A DNA stretch of 64,000 nucleotides from Nodosilinea sp. E11 (lineage in GTDB: Bacteria; Cyanobacteriota; Cyanobacteriia; Phormidesmidales; Phormidesmidaceae): NCBI RefSeq assembly GCF_032813545.1, contig NZ_CP136520.1, positions 3,590,001-3,654,000 on the forward strand, written 5' to 3'. Positions 18,092 through 28,398 of the stretch are shown piece by piece; position 1 is the first letter of the stretch; each line of letters starts with the position of its first letter. The notes beneath the pieces were generated by a model. It saw only the letters and a program-made list of their open reading frames with translations. It was not told where the DNA came from and did not search any database. The translations under genes were made by a program, and so were the position numbers.

Positions 18092-18541
18092 ATGCCCAGC
18101 TTTTACAGCCAAGTCACGATCAATGCCCCTCGCTTTGCCGTGTGGGATGCCCTGGTGCGCAAAGAAGAATGGCACCGATGGAATACCTTTCTCTACGACT
18201 GCGACCCCAACCTGCCCATCCGACCCGGTGGCGAAGTCTTTCTCGCCCTGCGCCGCCTTGAGGGCGAAGATGAAACCGAATTTCAGCCCCGCATTCTGCT
18301 GGTACAGCCTAACCACTGCTTGCGGTGGGTCTCTAAAGGCCCTGGTTTTAAAAGTGAGCATGTGTTTGAGCTTGAAGATGTTGGCCCCAACCGCACCAAA
18401 TACATCCACCAAGAACGCATCTCTGGCCTACTGTCCCAGGTGTTTCTGCCCTTCATTCGCCGCGACGAAAAAGAGGGCATTCGCCGGATGGCTCGGCAGA
18501 TTAAGCGCTACGTTGAGCACCACTACCGCAGACAGTGGTAA
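18092..18541 (+). CDS. SRPBCC/START-like ligand-binding protein
   Basis: A 149-residue protein with the polyketide cyclase/SRPBCC fold. It has an opening strand FYSQVTINAPRFAVWDALV, then W-x(2)-WN, a P-G-G turn and ILLVQPNHCLRWVSKGPG, and it ends in the long C-terminal helix (GIRRMARQIKRYVEHHYR). Members bind lipids or small hydrophobic molecules; no catalytic residue can be assigned. The ATG at 18092 is used, where the fold begins; an in-frame GTG at 18026 would add 22 residues without conservation. There is no operon partner. Confidence 0.8.
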   Translation: MPSFYSQVTINAPRFAVWDALVRKEEWHRWNTFLYDCDPNLPIRPGGEVFLALRRLEGEDETEFQPRILLVQPNHCLRWVSKGPGFKSEHVFELEDVGPNRTKYIHQERISGLLSQVFLPFIRRDEKEGIRRMARQIKRYVEHHYRRQW

Positions 18542-18556
18542 GTCGGTGGTTGCATT

Positions 18557-18591
18557 AACCGTAGGATGGGCAAAGCATCGCGTGCCCATCC
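18557..18591 (-). repeat. REP-like hairpin with CTACGGTT tail
   Basis: Read on the minus strand, GGATGGGCACGCGATG leads to GCTTTGCCCATCCTACGGTT. GGATGGGCA pairs with TGCCCATCC and the conserved tail CTACGGTT follows. Relatives with different stems but the same tail lie at 53663, 55639 and 55879. Confidence 0.6.
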
Positions 18592-18646
18592 TTATATCTT
18601 TTAAGAGTGCGGCAGACCGTCCCATCTAAACTTTTGCAGAAAACCG

Positions 18647-19432
18647 TTAGCTAATCCGGCAGAAATAATAGAGCCACAGGTCAGACTCAAGCCAACCGTC
18701 ACTCAAATCCTTCACCTTGGTGCGTTGAGTCCAGGGGTAAATCTCGATAGTGTCAAACCCAAATGCCAACTGCTCAACCTGTGTTTCTGGCCGAATGTAG
18801 TAAGTCTGAAGCCGAAAATTGTGCGATTCATCCCTGAGCACCAGATAACCCGCCGACTGCACCGCCCTCAGGCTGAGCGATCGATTAAAGAATCGGGTGA
18901 TTCCCCACATAGCTAAATTCTCATAGGTTTTTAGCGGGTTGCGACCCAGGTGCTGGCGATAGTCAAAGGCTCTAGCCATGCTTTGCAGGTTGTGGCTAGA
19001 AAACAGCACATAGCTTCCTGCTTTACCTACCCGGTGAAGTTCTTGGAGAATGCGCAGGCGATCGCCGTGCGACACATAGTCAATGCCGTTAAAGCTAAAC
19101 AAAATAAAGTCAAAGGAGTCATTGGCAAACTGCCCCATGTCTCTGGCATCGACTACCGCCAGCTGCGCCCGCTGGGGCGCGTGAGCAAATCGCTGTTGAC
19201 AAGCGGCAATCATGCCAGGGGCATAGTCGATGCCAGTGTATTCGCCAACTAAAGGCAAAAAGTGCTGGGTGGTGCGCCCGCCGCCAATGCCAATATCCAG
19301 CATGCGCATAGTCGGCAGACGATCTTTTAACTGCCCCAGAATGGCTGCTTCGGCGGGCTGAAGTCGATTGAGTTGCTTGTAATAACCAACGATGCGATCG
19401 CTATCGTAGAGGGTTCGATTGTTCTCGATCAT
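18647..19432 (-). CDS. Class I SAM-dependent methyltransferase
   Basis: A 261-residue enzyme. The SAM-binding glycine motif MLDIGIGGGRT lies at about residues 44-54, the post-II acidic residue is in YTGIDYAPGM, and motif III appears as FDFILFSFNGIDYV. The ATG at 19432 is preferred because GGGAG lies just upstream. Its target (small molecule, lipid or protein) cannot be inferred; the C-terminal YYIRPETQVEQL segment recalls ubiquinone/menaquinone-type and natural-product methyltransferases. It is a single gene, divergent from the helicase. Confidence 0.85.
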   Translation of the reverse strand: MIENNRTLYDSDRIVGYYKQLNRLQPAEAAILGQLKDRLPTMRMLDIGIGGGRTTQHFLPLVGEYTGIDYAPGMIAACQQRFAHAPQRAQLAVVDARDMGQFANDSFDFILFSFNGIDYVSHGDRLRILQELHRVGKAGSYVLFSSHNLQSMARAFDYRQHLGRNPLKTYENLAMWGITRFFNRSLSLRAVQSAGYLVLRDESHNFRLQTYYIRPETQVEQLAFGFDTIEIYPWTQRTKVKDLSDGWLESDLWLYYFCRIS

Positions 19433-19587
19433 GCGGCTCCCAAGACGCTGTGGCACGTCCTAGGCTGAGCCCATGGTCGGCAATAGTTTCTCTTGAGAGA
19501 ATTTTACGCTGCTTTGGTTGTCTTCGAACTTCTGGCAGCAGGGCTGCTCTTTTCGCAAGCGCCATCTATATAAAACGCTGACTACGG

Positions 19588-19682
19588 TTATGCCATAGTC
19601 ACCGAGTTGGGTCATGCAGAAACGCTCGAACGTTCCAACGTTTTTAAGAGAAATGTCTTAACCAAATTGGCTACAGCTATAA
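19588..19682 (-). repeat. Dispersed palindromic element, copy A
   Basis: Read on the minus strand it begins TTATAGCTGTAGCC and ends GACTATGGCATAA, with a core AACGTTGGAACGTTCGAGCG. It is 95 bp long and aligns over its full length with copies at 25550, 27077 and 58686. It lies upstream of the helicase gene. The ends are imperfect terminal inverted repeats. Confidence 0.75.
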
Positions 19683-19867
19683 CTCCCGATGGCCAACCTC
19701 TAACTTCTTGGTTTTATCTGCTAGACTGTAGCTTCGTCCAGCCATCCGGTCTGCGCTGGCCAACAGAATTTGCTTAGCAGCCGTTCTTTTGATTAAAATT
19801 CACTGCTCTTAGACTGGGCCCAGGTACTTGATTTGGGATAGGGGCACCACTAGGAGCATAAAATTTC

Positions 19868-21127
19868 ATGAGTTTTGAACAACTCGGTCTTACGACCGGT
19901 CTACTTCGCGCGGTTGCCGATCAGGGCTACACTGAGCCCACCCCCATTCAGCAAAAGGCGATCCCCGCTATTTTAGCCGGTCAAGACATGTTGGCCAGCG
20001 CCCAAACGGGCACCGGCAAAACGGCGGGCTTTACCTTACCGCTCTTGCAGCGGCTGGCTGAAACCAAAACCACTGGCAAACGCATTCCCCGGGCTCTGGT
20101 GCTCACCCCCACCCGCGAGCTAGCAGCCCAGGTGGGCGAAAGCGTGATCACCTATGGCAAGCACATGCCCTTTCGGGCCGCAATGGTTTACGGTGGCGTC
20201 AGCTTTGGTGGCCAGGCCCGCCAGCTGCGCCAGGGCATTGATATTCTGATCGCCACCCCAGGGCGTCTGCTCGATCACGTCAGCCAGGGCACCGTCGATC
20301 TCAGTGCCGTTGAGATTTTGGTGCTCGATGAGTGCGATCGCATGCTTGACATGGGCTTCATTCACGACATTCGCAAAATCATGGGTCGTTTGCCCGACGA
20401 ACGCCAGACCCTGATGTTTTCAGCCACCTTCTCCAAGCCCATTCAGCAGCTAGCCCACACTCTGCTGAAATCACCCGTGCAGATTGAGGTTGCCCCCCGC
20501 AACACCACCGCCGAGCGGGTAGAGCAGGTGGTGCACCCCGTCGATCGCCACCGCAAGCGGGAGCTGCTCTCCCACATCATCGGCTTCCACAACTGGCAGC
20601 AGGTGCTGGTATTTACCCGCACCAAGCACGGCGCTAACCGCCTGGCCGAGCAATTGGCCAAAGACGGCCTCAAAACCGCCGCCATCCACGGCAACAAAAC
20701 TCAGGCGGCCCGCGCCCGTGCCCTCAAAGACTTTAAGCAGGGCCGCGTGCGGGTGCTAGTCGCCACCGATGTGGCTTCCCGCGGTATCGACATCGATCAG
20801 CTGCCCTATGTGGTCAACTTTGAGTTGCCCAACGTGCCCGAAGACTACGTGCACCGCATTGGCCGCACTGGCCGGGCGGGCAACGAAGGGCGCGCCATCT
20901 CGCTGATCAGCGACGATGAACTGCCCCTGCTGATCAGCATTGAGCGCATGCTCAAGCAGCCCATCACCCAAGATGTGGTAGCGGGTTACGAGCCTTCCTT
21001 CTCCTCAGACACCTCCAACGTCAGGTCCGCAGCAGCCCCTGGCAAGCCCCGTCGTCAGCGTCCTCGACGACGCACTGGTGGCAGCCCCAGCGCCCCGCGT
21101 CGGGCTGGAGCGGGGGCCAGAGGCTAG
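19868..21127 (+). CDS. DEAD-box-family ATP-dependent RNA helicase, RhlE type, with a DECD box
   Basis: A 419-residue RNA helicase. All motifs are readable in order: Q motif ([10 protein letters not shown], about residue 25), motif I AQTGTGKT, Ia PTRELA, GG, Ib [35 protein letters not shown] and [10 protein letters not shown]. The end is a basic Arg/Gly/Pro-rich tail ([18 protein letters not shown]) likely to bind RNA. Motif II reads DECD, not DEAD; the codon is TGC at about 20334. Cyanobacterial RNA helicases of this group act in cold and redox responses, so regulation through the 435-bp upstream region is possible. TAGGAG at 19851-19856 is the likely ribosome-binding site. Confidence 0.93.
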   Translation: MSFEQLGLTTGLLRAVADQGYTEPTPIQQKAIPAILAGQDMLASAQTGTGKTAGFTLPLLQRLAETKTTGKRIPRALVLTPTRELAAQVGESVITYGKHMPFRAAMVYGGVSFGGQARQLRQGIDILIATPGRLLDHVSQGTVDLSAVEILVLDECDRMLDMGFIHDIRKIMGRLPDERQTLMFSATFSKPIQQLAHTLLKSPVQIEVAPRNTTAERVEQVVHPVDRHRKRELLSHIIGFHNWQQVLVFTRTKHGANRLAEQLAKDGLKTAAIHGNKTQAARARALKDFKQGRVRVLVATDVASRGIDIDQLPYVVNFELPNVPEDYVHRIGRTGRAGNEGRAISLISDDELPLLISIERMLKQPITQDVVAGYEPSFSSDTSNVRSAAAPGKPRRQRPRRRTGGSPSAPRRAGAGARG

Positions 21128-21134
21128 AGACTCT

Positions 21135-21175
21135 GGGTTGTAGCCGTTGCCTGTTTTCAGGAACGGCTACAACCC
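21135..21175. terminator. Bidirectional terminator between RNA helicase and polyphosphate kinase
   Basis: GGGTTGTAGCCGTT (21135-21148) pairs perfectly with AACGGCTACAACCC (21162-21175). Inside, CCTG-TTTT-CAGG extends the stem past one bulged base. The hairpin fills the gap between the two convergent stop codons. Confidence 0.8.
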
Positions 21176-21179
21176 CGAT

Positions 21180-23342
21180 TTACAAAACGCGATCGCGCTT
21201 GAGAAAGTAGTCTTTCAGCACTCTATGGGTGCCCCGTTCCTCATTGTCGTCGCGGGGTCGGCGCTGGGTAAAGTTGCCTTCAGCATCCATTTCCCAGGCC
21301 TGGCGATTGTCGGCCAGCATAATATCGAGAATAATTTGTAGCTCAATGACGAGGGCTGGATCTTCAATCGGTACCACCGCTTCGACCCGGCGATCGAGGT
21401 TGCGCGTCATCCAGTCGGCGCTGCCGATGTAGTACTCAGGCTGGTCATTGTTGTGGAAGCAGAAAATACGCGAGTGCTCTAAGAACCCGCCAATAATGCT
21501 AATCACCCGAATGTTTTCGCTAATGCCGGGCAAACCGGGGCGCAGACAGCAAATGCCGCGCACAATCAGATCAATCTCTACTCCAGCCCGAGAGGCTTCG
21601 TAGAGCAGTTTGATCATGGCGTAATCCACTAAAGAATTCATTTTGACGACAATTTTGCCCTGGCCCCCGCTCTGGGCGTGGTCAATCTCGCGGCGAACCA
21701 GATCTTCCATGCGATCGCGCAGAGTCAGCGGGGCCACCAGCAGTTTGCGGTAGGCTTTTTGCCGCGAGTAGCCGGTGAGAAAATTAAACAAATCGCTCAG
21801 GTCAGCTCCTAGATCTTCTCGACAGCTAAACAGCCCCAGATCGGTGTAAAGCTTCGAGGTTTTAGGGTTGTAGTTGCCGGTGCCAATGTGCACATAGCGA
21901 CGAATCTCATTGCCTTCCTCGCGCACCACTAAAGTAGTTTTGGTGTGGGTTTTGAGCCCCACAATGCCATAGACCACGTGCACGCCAGCATCTTCCAGCT
22001 TCTTAGCCCACTCAATGTTGTTAGCTTCGTCGAAGCGAGCCTTGAGTTCGACTAGGGCGACCACCTGCTTGCGGTTGGCCGCCGCCGCAATCAGCGCCTT
22101 GACAATCGGTGAGTCACCGGAGGTGCGGTAGAGCGTAATCTTGATGGCCAGCACCTTCGGGTCGTTGGCCGCCTGGGTAATAAACTGCTGCACCGATGCG
22201 CTGAAGGCTTCGTAGGGGTGGTGCACCAAAATGTCGCCTTCCCGCAGCGCAGCAAAGATATTGGGCGGGTGCTCTGCGTAGCTACGGCCCCCGTCATCGT
22301 CTTGCTCAATCACCGGCTTGAGTCGCGGCGGAACCAGAGCTGTCCAGGGCTTATCCTTCAGCTCGGGCAGTGGTATTGAGAGAAAAAAGAATAGATCGGC
22401 TAGGTTGAGTAAACCGTCAATTTCGTAAATGCGATCGGGGCTGACCTGCAGTTCCCGCATCAGACCTTCTTTAAGGTCCTCAGGCATAGCGCCCTCTAGC
22501 TCCACCCGACAGACAAAACCCTCCAGCCGCCGCTTATTGATTTCCTTTTCGATCGCGATCAATAGATCGTCGGCCTCGTCCTCTAAAACCGGAAAGTCGG
22601 CATCGCGGGTAATGCGAAACAGGTGGTGCCCCACAATGGTCATGCCTGGAAACAGGTAGCCCAGGTTTTCGGCAATCACCTGCTCTAGGGGTACCCCAAT
22701 CCACACGCATGGGTCGCCCTGGTAGGTGCGCAGCGACTCGGGCATGCTCACAAACCGGGGCAGGCTGCTAGGCACCTTGACGCGAGCAAAGCGCTCAATG
22801 CCAGTTTCGGGATCAACCACCCGCACCGCCAGGTTCAGGCTCAGGTTCGACATGCGTGGAAACGGGTGCGATGGGTCGACGCTGAGGGGCGTCAGCACCG
22901 GAAAGATGCGCTTCTCAAAGTAGTCCCTGAGAAAGAAAATTTGCTCTTTGTCCAGATCGCGGTAGTTTTGCAGATACACCCCGTGCTCAGTCAGCGCCGG
23001 TCGCAAATCATGCTCAAAGGTGTGATGCTGAAGCTGCACCTTTTCCAGCAGGTGCGATCGCATGATTTCCAGCTGCTTCACGGGTGGCAGCTGATCCGGG
23101 GTTTCAGGGTGCACCCCCGCCTCAGCCTGCTCCATCACCCCAGAGATGCGCACCATAAAGAACTCATCTAAGTTAGAGCTATAAATCGCTAAGAACTTCA
23201 GCCGCTCTAGCAGCGGGGTACGCGGATCCAGTGCCTCATGCAGCACTCGCTCATTAAACCCTAGCCAGCTAACCTCGCGGTTGATGTAATAGCGAGAGTC
23301 GCTCAAGTTGACACTCTGCTCAGCCAGGTCAGCTTTAGTCAT
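21180..23342 (-). CDS. ppk1: Polyphosphate kinase 1
   Basis: PPK1 reversibly builds polyphosphate from the terminal phosphate of ATP. The 720 residues start at the ATG at 23342, preceded by GGAGG at ideal spacing; an in-frame start at 23369 would add nine unconserved residues. The N domain opens with YYINREVSWLGFNERVL. The catalytic phospholipase-D-like half shows the autophosphorylated His in GLKTHTKTTLVV and the second His in FCFHNNDQPEYYIGSADWM, with the ATP-site RDRMEDL segment between them. Length and motifs are complete. It converges on the helicase gene and no exopolyphosphatase gene is adjacent. Confidence 0.97.
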   Translation of the reverse strand: MTKADLAEQSVNLSDSRYYINREVSWLGFNERVLHEALDPRTPLLERLKFLAIYSSNLDEFFMVRISGVMEQAEAGVHPETPDQLPPVKQLEIMRSHLLEKVQLQHHTFEHDLRPALTEHGVYLQNYRDLDKEQIFFLRDYFEKRIFPVLTPLSVDPSHPFPRMSNLSLNLAVRVVDPETGIERFARVKVPSSLPRFVSMPESLRTYQGDPCVWIGVPLEQVIAENLGYLFPGMTIVGHHLFRITRDADFPVLEDEADDLLIAIEKEINKRRLEGFVCRVELEGAMPEDLKEGLMRELQVSPDRIYEIDGLLNLADLFFFLSIPLPELKDKPWTALVPPRLKPVIEQDDDGGRSYAEHPPNIFAALREGDILVHHPYEAFSASVQQFITQAANDPKVLAIKITLYRTSGDSPIVKALIAAAANRKQVVALVELKARFDEANNIEWAKKLEDAGVHVVYGIVGLKTHTKTTLVVREEGNEIRRYVHIGTGNYNPKTSKLYTDLGLFSCREDLGADLSDLFNFLTGYSRQKAYRKLLVAPLTLRDRMEDLVRREIDHAQSGGQGKIVVKMNSLVDYAMIKLLYEASRAGVEIDLIVRGICCLRPGLPGISENIRVISIIGGFLEHSRIFCFHNNDQPEYYIGSADWMTRNLDRRVEAVVPIEDPALVIELQIILDIMLADNRQAWEMDAEGNFTQRRPRDDNEERGTHRVLKDYFLKRDRVL

Positions 23343-23578
23343 GGTGGCCTCCACCCCCAAGGTTATCAACGCATCTTAGCCACCCAACTTGATAGTTGGG
23401 TTAAGAAACCTAGGTCAGGCGATCCCTGACATCTCCACGAAAAAGCCAGATTTGCGTCGCTTACCTCTAGAGATTAGATAAAGTCAGCGCGATCGTCGTA
23501 GGCTGTCACGCTCTAGTGATACTCTGAATGATGGCGCTTTAGAATGTAACAGTTAATTAAAAGCGACCAAACAGCTGA

Positions 23579-25054
<1,476 letters not shown>

Positions 25055-25124
25055 AGTCGGGTTGGGGGGTTAAGCTCAGGCTTGCCCCCCACCATGCTGT
25101 GATAGTCCCTATTTCATCCTTGCT

Positions 25125-25532
25125 ATGGCATTAACTGTTCGTGTAATTGCCCCAGACAAAACTGTTTGGGACGCTGAGGCCGAGGAAGTCATTCTGCCCA
25201 GCACTACGGGTCAGCTCGGTATTTTAGCTGGCCACGCCCCCTTGCTCACGGCTCTAGATGTGGGCGTCATGCGGGTTAGGGCTGATAAAGAGTGGGTACC
25301 CATTGCCCTGATGGGTGGATTTGCTGAAGTTGATAACAATGAGTTGATCATTCTGGTCAACGGAGCCGAGCGAGGGGATGCGATTGATGTCGCTAAAGCC
25401 CAAGCTGCCTATCAAGAAGCAGAGGCCCGTGTCAGTCAGACCAACGCCGACGATAGACAGGCCACTATTCAAGCTCGTCAGGGCCTAAAGCGGGCTAGGG
25501 CTAGACTTCAGGCGGCTGGGGGCCTCAAGTAG
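25125..25532 (+). CDS. atpC: F1 ATP synthase epsilon subunit
   Basis: A 135-residue epsilon subunit (atpE in plastid naming). An N-terminal beta-sandwich ([20 protein letters not shown], then [17 protein letters not shown]) is followed by two C-terminal helices (about residues 88-132, Ala/Arg/Gln rich). Those helices regulate ATP hydrolysis in the family. It is the second gene of the beta-epsilon operon, which ends at a strong hairpin at 25649-25692. Confidence 0.97.
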   Translation: MALTVRVIAPDKTVWDAEAEEVILPSTTGQLGILAGHAPLLTALDVGVMRVRADKEWVPIALMGGFAEVDNNELIILVNGAERGDAIDVAKAQAAYQEAEARVSQTNADDRQATIQARQGLKRARARLQAAGGLK

Positions 25533-25549
25533 GGTTTCTGCGTTTTTAT

Positions 25550-25645
25550 TTATAGCTGTAGCCGATTTGATTAAGACATTTCCCCTAAAAACGTTCGAAC
25601 GTTTCTAGGGTTTTGGATGTCCTCATCTAAATGACTATGGCTATA
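25550..25645 (+). repeat. Dispersed palindromic element, copy B
   Basis: It begins TTATAGCTGTAGCC (25550-25563) and ends GACTATGGCTATA (25633-25645). The centre is a 28-bp palindrome with one mismatched pair (25583-25610), built on AAACGTTCGAACGTTT at 25589-25604. It lies between atpC and its terminator, so it will be transcribed as part of the atp messenger's 3' end. Confidence 0.8.
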
Positions 25646-25648
25646 CCT

Positions 25649-25692
25649 CTTAAAAAGCCCATCAAATCGTTAGATTTGATGGGCTTTTTAAG
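25649..25692. terminator. Strong bidirectional terminator of the atp beta-epsilon operon
   Basis: CTTAAAAAGCCCATCAAATC (25649-25668), loop GTTA, then GATTTGATGGGCTTTTTAAG (25673-25692): a perfect 20-bp stem. The A/T-runs at its base provide a T-tract in either direction, so it can end atpC and the convergent PSRP-3 gene. Confidence 0.92.
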
Positions 25693-25785
25693 GAATCCGC
25701 AGATCTAAATAGGTTCAGACAATTGCGGTCATCATAGATAGGCCTGATTCCAACTTTCGATGGGACCTGTACGCTGGTACTGCAA

Positions 25786-26085
25786 TCACGAACTACCGGT
25801 AAAGGTAATTTCGGGAAAGCGGTCTTGGGCCTCGGTTAGGGGCTTACCCTTACCTTCTTCCTGCCAATAGTTAATGATCTCGGTAGCCTGGTTGAGAATC
25901 TCAACCCGCTCCTCTTCTTCGATCCAGGGCTTGCTTTCAAGCTCGGTTTTCATTTGTTCCCAGGCGTCGTTACGGGGCCAGAAGAAGTAAGAGGTGAGCG
26001 GGCTGGTGCCCTTGCCTACCACCTGATCAACCGCCAGCGCAACGTCTTTTTCGAGCCAGAGTACTTTTAGGACAAATCTGGACAA
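25786..26085 (-). CDS. ycf65: Ribosomal protein PSRP-3 (Ycf65)
   Basis: A 99-residue protein of the small ribosomal subunit found in cyanobacteria and plastids. It begins [20 protein letters not shown], then [20 protein letters not shown], and ends with a helix around [18 protein letters not shown]. This string of conserved residues is the hallmark of the family and is a good marker for the host group. The gene is divergent from the HAD gene across 87 bp, which should contain both promoters. Confidence 0.96.
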   Translation of the reverse strand: MSRFVLKVLWLEKDVALAVDQVVGKGTSPLTSYFFWPRNDAWEQMKTELESKPWIEEEERVEILNQATEIINYWQEEGKGKPLTEAQDRFPEITFTGSS

Positions 26086-26172
26086 GTAGACCTCCGCTGC
26101 AATTCAAAAAAATACTACAGTCTATAATTCTATCACCTTGCTTCCCCGCTCTCTACCCCAAGTCTGTGTTCT

Positions 26173-26991
26173 ATGACTTCTCTGGCTCATCCATTGGCGA
26201 TCGCAGTGTTTGATATCGACGGTGTTCTGCGGGATGTCGGTAATTCTTACCGCCGTGCGCTGGCTGACACCGTAGAAGAATTTACCGGTGGCCAGTATCG
26301 CCCCAGCTCAGAAGATATCGATCGGCTCAAAGGGGAAGGGGTGTGGAACAACGATTGGGAGGGCTCTCAGGAGCTGGTGTATCGCTATTTTGAGGGGCAG
26401 GGCCAACGGCGAGAGGCGATCGCCCTTGACTATGACCAGATTGTCGGCTTCTTTCAGCGGCGCTACCGGGGGCCTAACCCCGAAGACCCTGACCAATGGA
26501 CGGGGTACATCCTCCAGGAGCCGCTGCTGGTCGATGCGGAGTACTTTGAAAGCTTGACGCGCGATCGCATTGCCTGGGGTTTCTTTAGTGGCGCAACCCG
26601 AGGCTCAGCCCACTTTGTGCTTCAGCGGCGGCTGGGCTTAGCTGATCCAGTGCTAGTGGCTATGGAAGATGCTCCCGGTAAGCCTGACCCCACCGGGCTA
26701 CAAGGGGTGGTAGAAGCCCTAACGCGGCACTACCAGCTGCCCCTTGACCTTCCCGTGATCTATGCCGGAGATACTGTGGCCGATATGCAGACCGTTGAGC
26801 AAGCCAGAGTCATGCTCAGTGACCAGCGCCGCTGGATTGGGGTTGGGGTGCTGCCGCCCCATGTGGCGACCGGGGCCGATTCCTATCGCCAGTCCTACGC
26901 AGACGCGCTAGAGCAAGCTGGGGCTGATGGGGTGGTTAGTCAAGTGACTGAGTTGACCGCCGCCTACGCTAAGTCGCTTATCGGGGGGTAG
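26173..26991 (+). CDS. HAD-superfamily hydrolase, subfamily IA (TIGR01548-like)
   Basis: A 272-residue haloacid-dehalogenase-type phosphatase or phosphotransferase. Motif I is FDIDGVLRD (nucleophile Asp and acid/base Asp). Motif II is likely the Ser in WGFFSGATRG, motif III the Lys in DAPGKPDPTG, and motif IV is AGDTVADMQTV. The insert between motifs I and II is helical, as in a C1-type cap. Cyanobacterial and plant members of this family are of uncertain substrate. The gene is single and precedes a gap with a palindromic element. Confidence 0.86.
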   Translation: MTSLAHPLAIAVFDIDGVLRDVGNSYRRALADTVEEFTGGQYRPSSEDIDRLKGEGVWNNDWEGSQELVYRYFEGQGQRREAIALDYDQIVGFFQRRYRGPNPEDPDQWTGYILQEPLLVDAEYFESLTRDRIAWGFFSGATRGSAHFVLQRRLGLADPVLVAMEDAPGKPDPTGLQGVVEALTRHYQLPLDLPVIYAGDTVADMQTVEQARVMLSDQRRWIGVGVLPPHVATGADSYRQSYADALEQAGADGVVSQVTELTAAYAKSLIGG

Positions 26992-27076
26992 TACCTCTTC
27001 TCCGTAGCAGCAGTCTGCTGTTGAAGCCGTTGGCTGTGATCATCACCACAAATTTAAGGTGCAGTGTCGCCAGAAA

Positions 27077-27181
27077 TTATAGCTGTAGCCAGTCTGGTGA
27101 GACAGTTCTTAGATGAATGTTCAAACGTTTGAACGTTTTTAGGGTTTCCTGATGTTCTAACCAACGTGGCTATGGCTATAA
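27077..27181 (+). repeat. Dispersed palindromic element, copy C, nested in a larger inverted repeat
   Basis: It begins TTATAGCTGTAGCC (27077-27090) and ends GGCTATGGCTATAA (27168-27181), with the core palindrome GTTCAAACGTTTGAAC (27119-27134). Outside it, TCGCCAGAAATTA (27067-27079) and TAATTTCTGGCGA (27197-27209) form a further perfect 13-bp inverted repeat. CTGGCGATCGCCAG at 27182-27195 is itself a HIP1-containing palindrome. Confidence 0.82.
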
Positions 27182-27275
27182 CTGGCGATCGCCAGCTAAT
27201 TTCTGGCGATCCCTTTCATCTGAGAGCGATCAGGAGTTAGTGTCTAGCTTATCGGCATTCATCTAGGACGGTGCA

Positions 27276-28244
27276 ATGGCTAAAGCTGACCCTCATCGCC
27301 TCAAGCTCTCGCAACTGCGGGCGCTAGTGGCTATTGCTGATCAGGGTTCGTTTAGTGATGCGGCATTACATCTAGACCTCTCCCAGTCAGCGGTGAGCCA
27401 CGCCATTGCCACTTTGGAAGAAGAATTGGGCGTGCTGTTGCTCAATCGGGGGCGTCAGGGAGCGGTGTTAACGCCCGTGGGCGAACACATTACCGCAGAA
27501 GCCCGGCAGGTGCTGCGATCGCTCCATAGCCTCTGCCACAAAGCTGACCAGGCCAAGGGCTTAGAAACCGGAGAAGTGCGCATTGCCGCCTTTCGGAGCG
27601 TAGCAACGCACATTCTGCCGGAGGTGATTCGCCAGTTTCGCCAGCAGTGCCCGGGAGTCACCATTACCATCGATGAAAAATTTCACTACGAGATGGTCGA
27701 GAGCGACCTGCGCCAGGGCCGTGCCGATGTGGGCTTCACCTACCTGCCCACCCGCGACGAGTTCGACCAGTGGGAGTTGCTACGCGATCGCTATATTGTC
27801 CTGCTGCCTCCCGGTGCTCCAGAGGTGCCTGAGCCGCTAACCTGGGCAGAGTTGGCGACCTATCCGCTGATTTTGCCGCCCCCCGACGACGGCGATCGCC
27901 AGTATGTTGACCAGCTGCTGCACCGCTGGGGGCAGCAGATCCAGCCCGCCTATGTGGTGCGCGAAGACTCCACCATTCTTAGCATGGTAGAGCGGGGCCT
28001 AGGCGCAACCATTATGGCGTCCTTAGCCGCTGAGCCCATTCCGGCTGGGCTACGAATAGCTGAACTGCCCCAGCCCCTAGAACGGGTAATTGGCATGATT
28101 GTGCTGCATGATGCGCTGTTGCCACCCCCGGTTTATGCCTTTTTAGCTCGGCTGAAGGCAATTTGGCCCCAGTCGCAGGTCAAACACCCCTCCGCTAGCC
28201 CTGGGGCTGAAAATATTAAGGTTCAAGGCAATCGGCGGTTGTAG
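27276..28244 (+). CDS. LysR-family transcriptional regulator
   Basis: A 322-residue DNA-binding regulator. The winged HTH is clear at residues about 8-66 (LSQLRALVAIADQGSFSDAA, then LSQSAVSHAIATLEEELG and LLNRGRQGAVLTPVG). The periplasmic-binding-protein-like effector domain starts at about 95 with VRIAAFRSVATHILP. The effector is unknown. Adjacent genes do not form an operon with it. The convergent threonine synthase gene is not an obvious target; autoregulation through 26992-27275 is possible. Confidence 0.9.
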   Translation: MAKADPHRLKLSQLRALVAIADQGSFSDAALHLDLSQSAVSHAIATLEEELGVLLLNRGRQGAVLTPVGEHITAEARQVLRSLHSLCHKADQAKGLETGEVRIAAFRSVATHILPEVIRQFRQQCPGVTITIDEKFHYEMVESDLRQGRADVGFTYLPTRDEFDQWELLRDRYIVLLPPGAPEVPEPLTWAELATYPLILPPPDDGDRQYVDQLLHRWGQQIQPAYVVREDSTILSMVERGLGATIMASLAAEPIPAGLRIAELPQPLERVIGMIVLHDALLPPPVYAFLARLKAIWPQSQVKHPSASPGAENIKVQGNRRL

Positions 28245-28257
28245 CAAACCTGAAAAA

Positions 28258-28280
28258 TGCCCCGACGCTAGGCCGGGGCA
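28258..28280 (+). terminator. GC-rich hairpin after the LysR gene
   Basis: TGCCCCG (28258-28264) pairs with CGGGGCA (28274-28280) across 9 nt, 14 bp past the stop codon. It is followed by a T-rich but broken stretch. It is probably the terminator. Confidence 0.55.
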
Positions 28281-28398
28281 GCAGGTCGTTGTTGTTCTGG
28301 AGGGATACTGAACGCTGTTCATACTCTCCATAGCAGGCTACAACCTGGCTCTAGCCGATTCCGGACAGTACAGAGGATGGAAGCGAGGACGATCTGGC

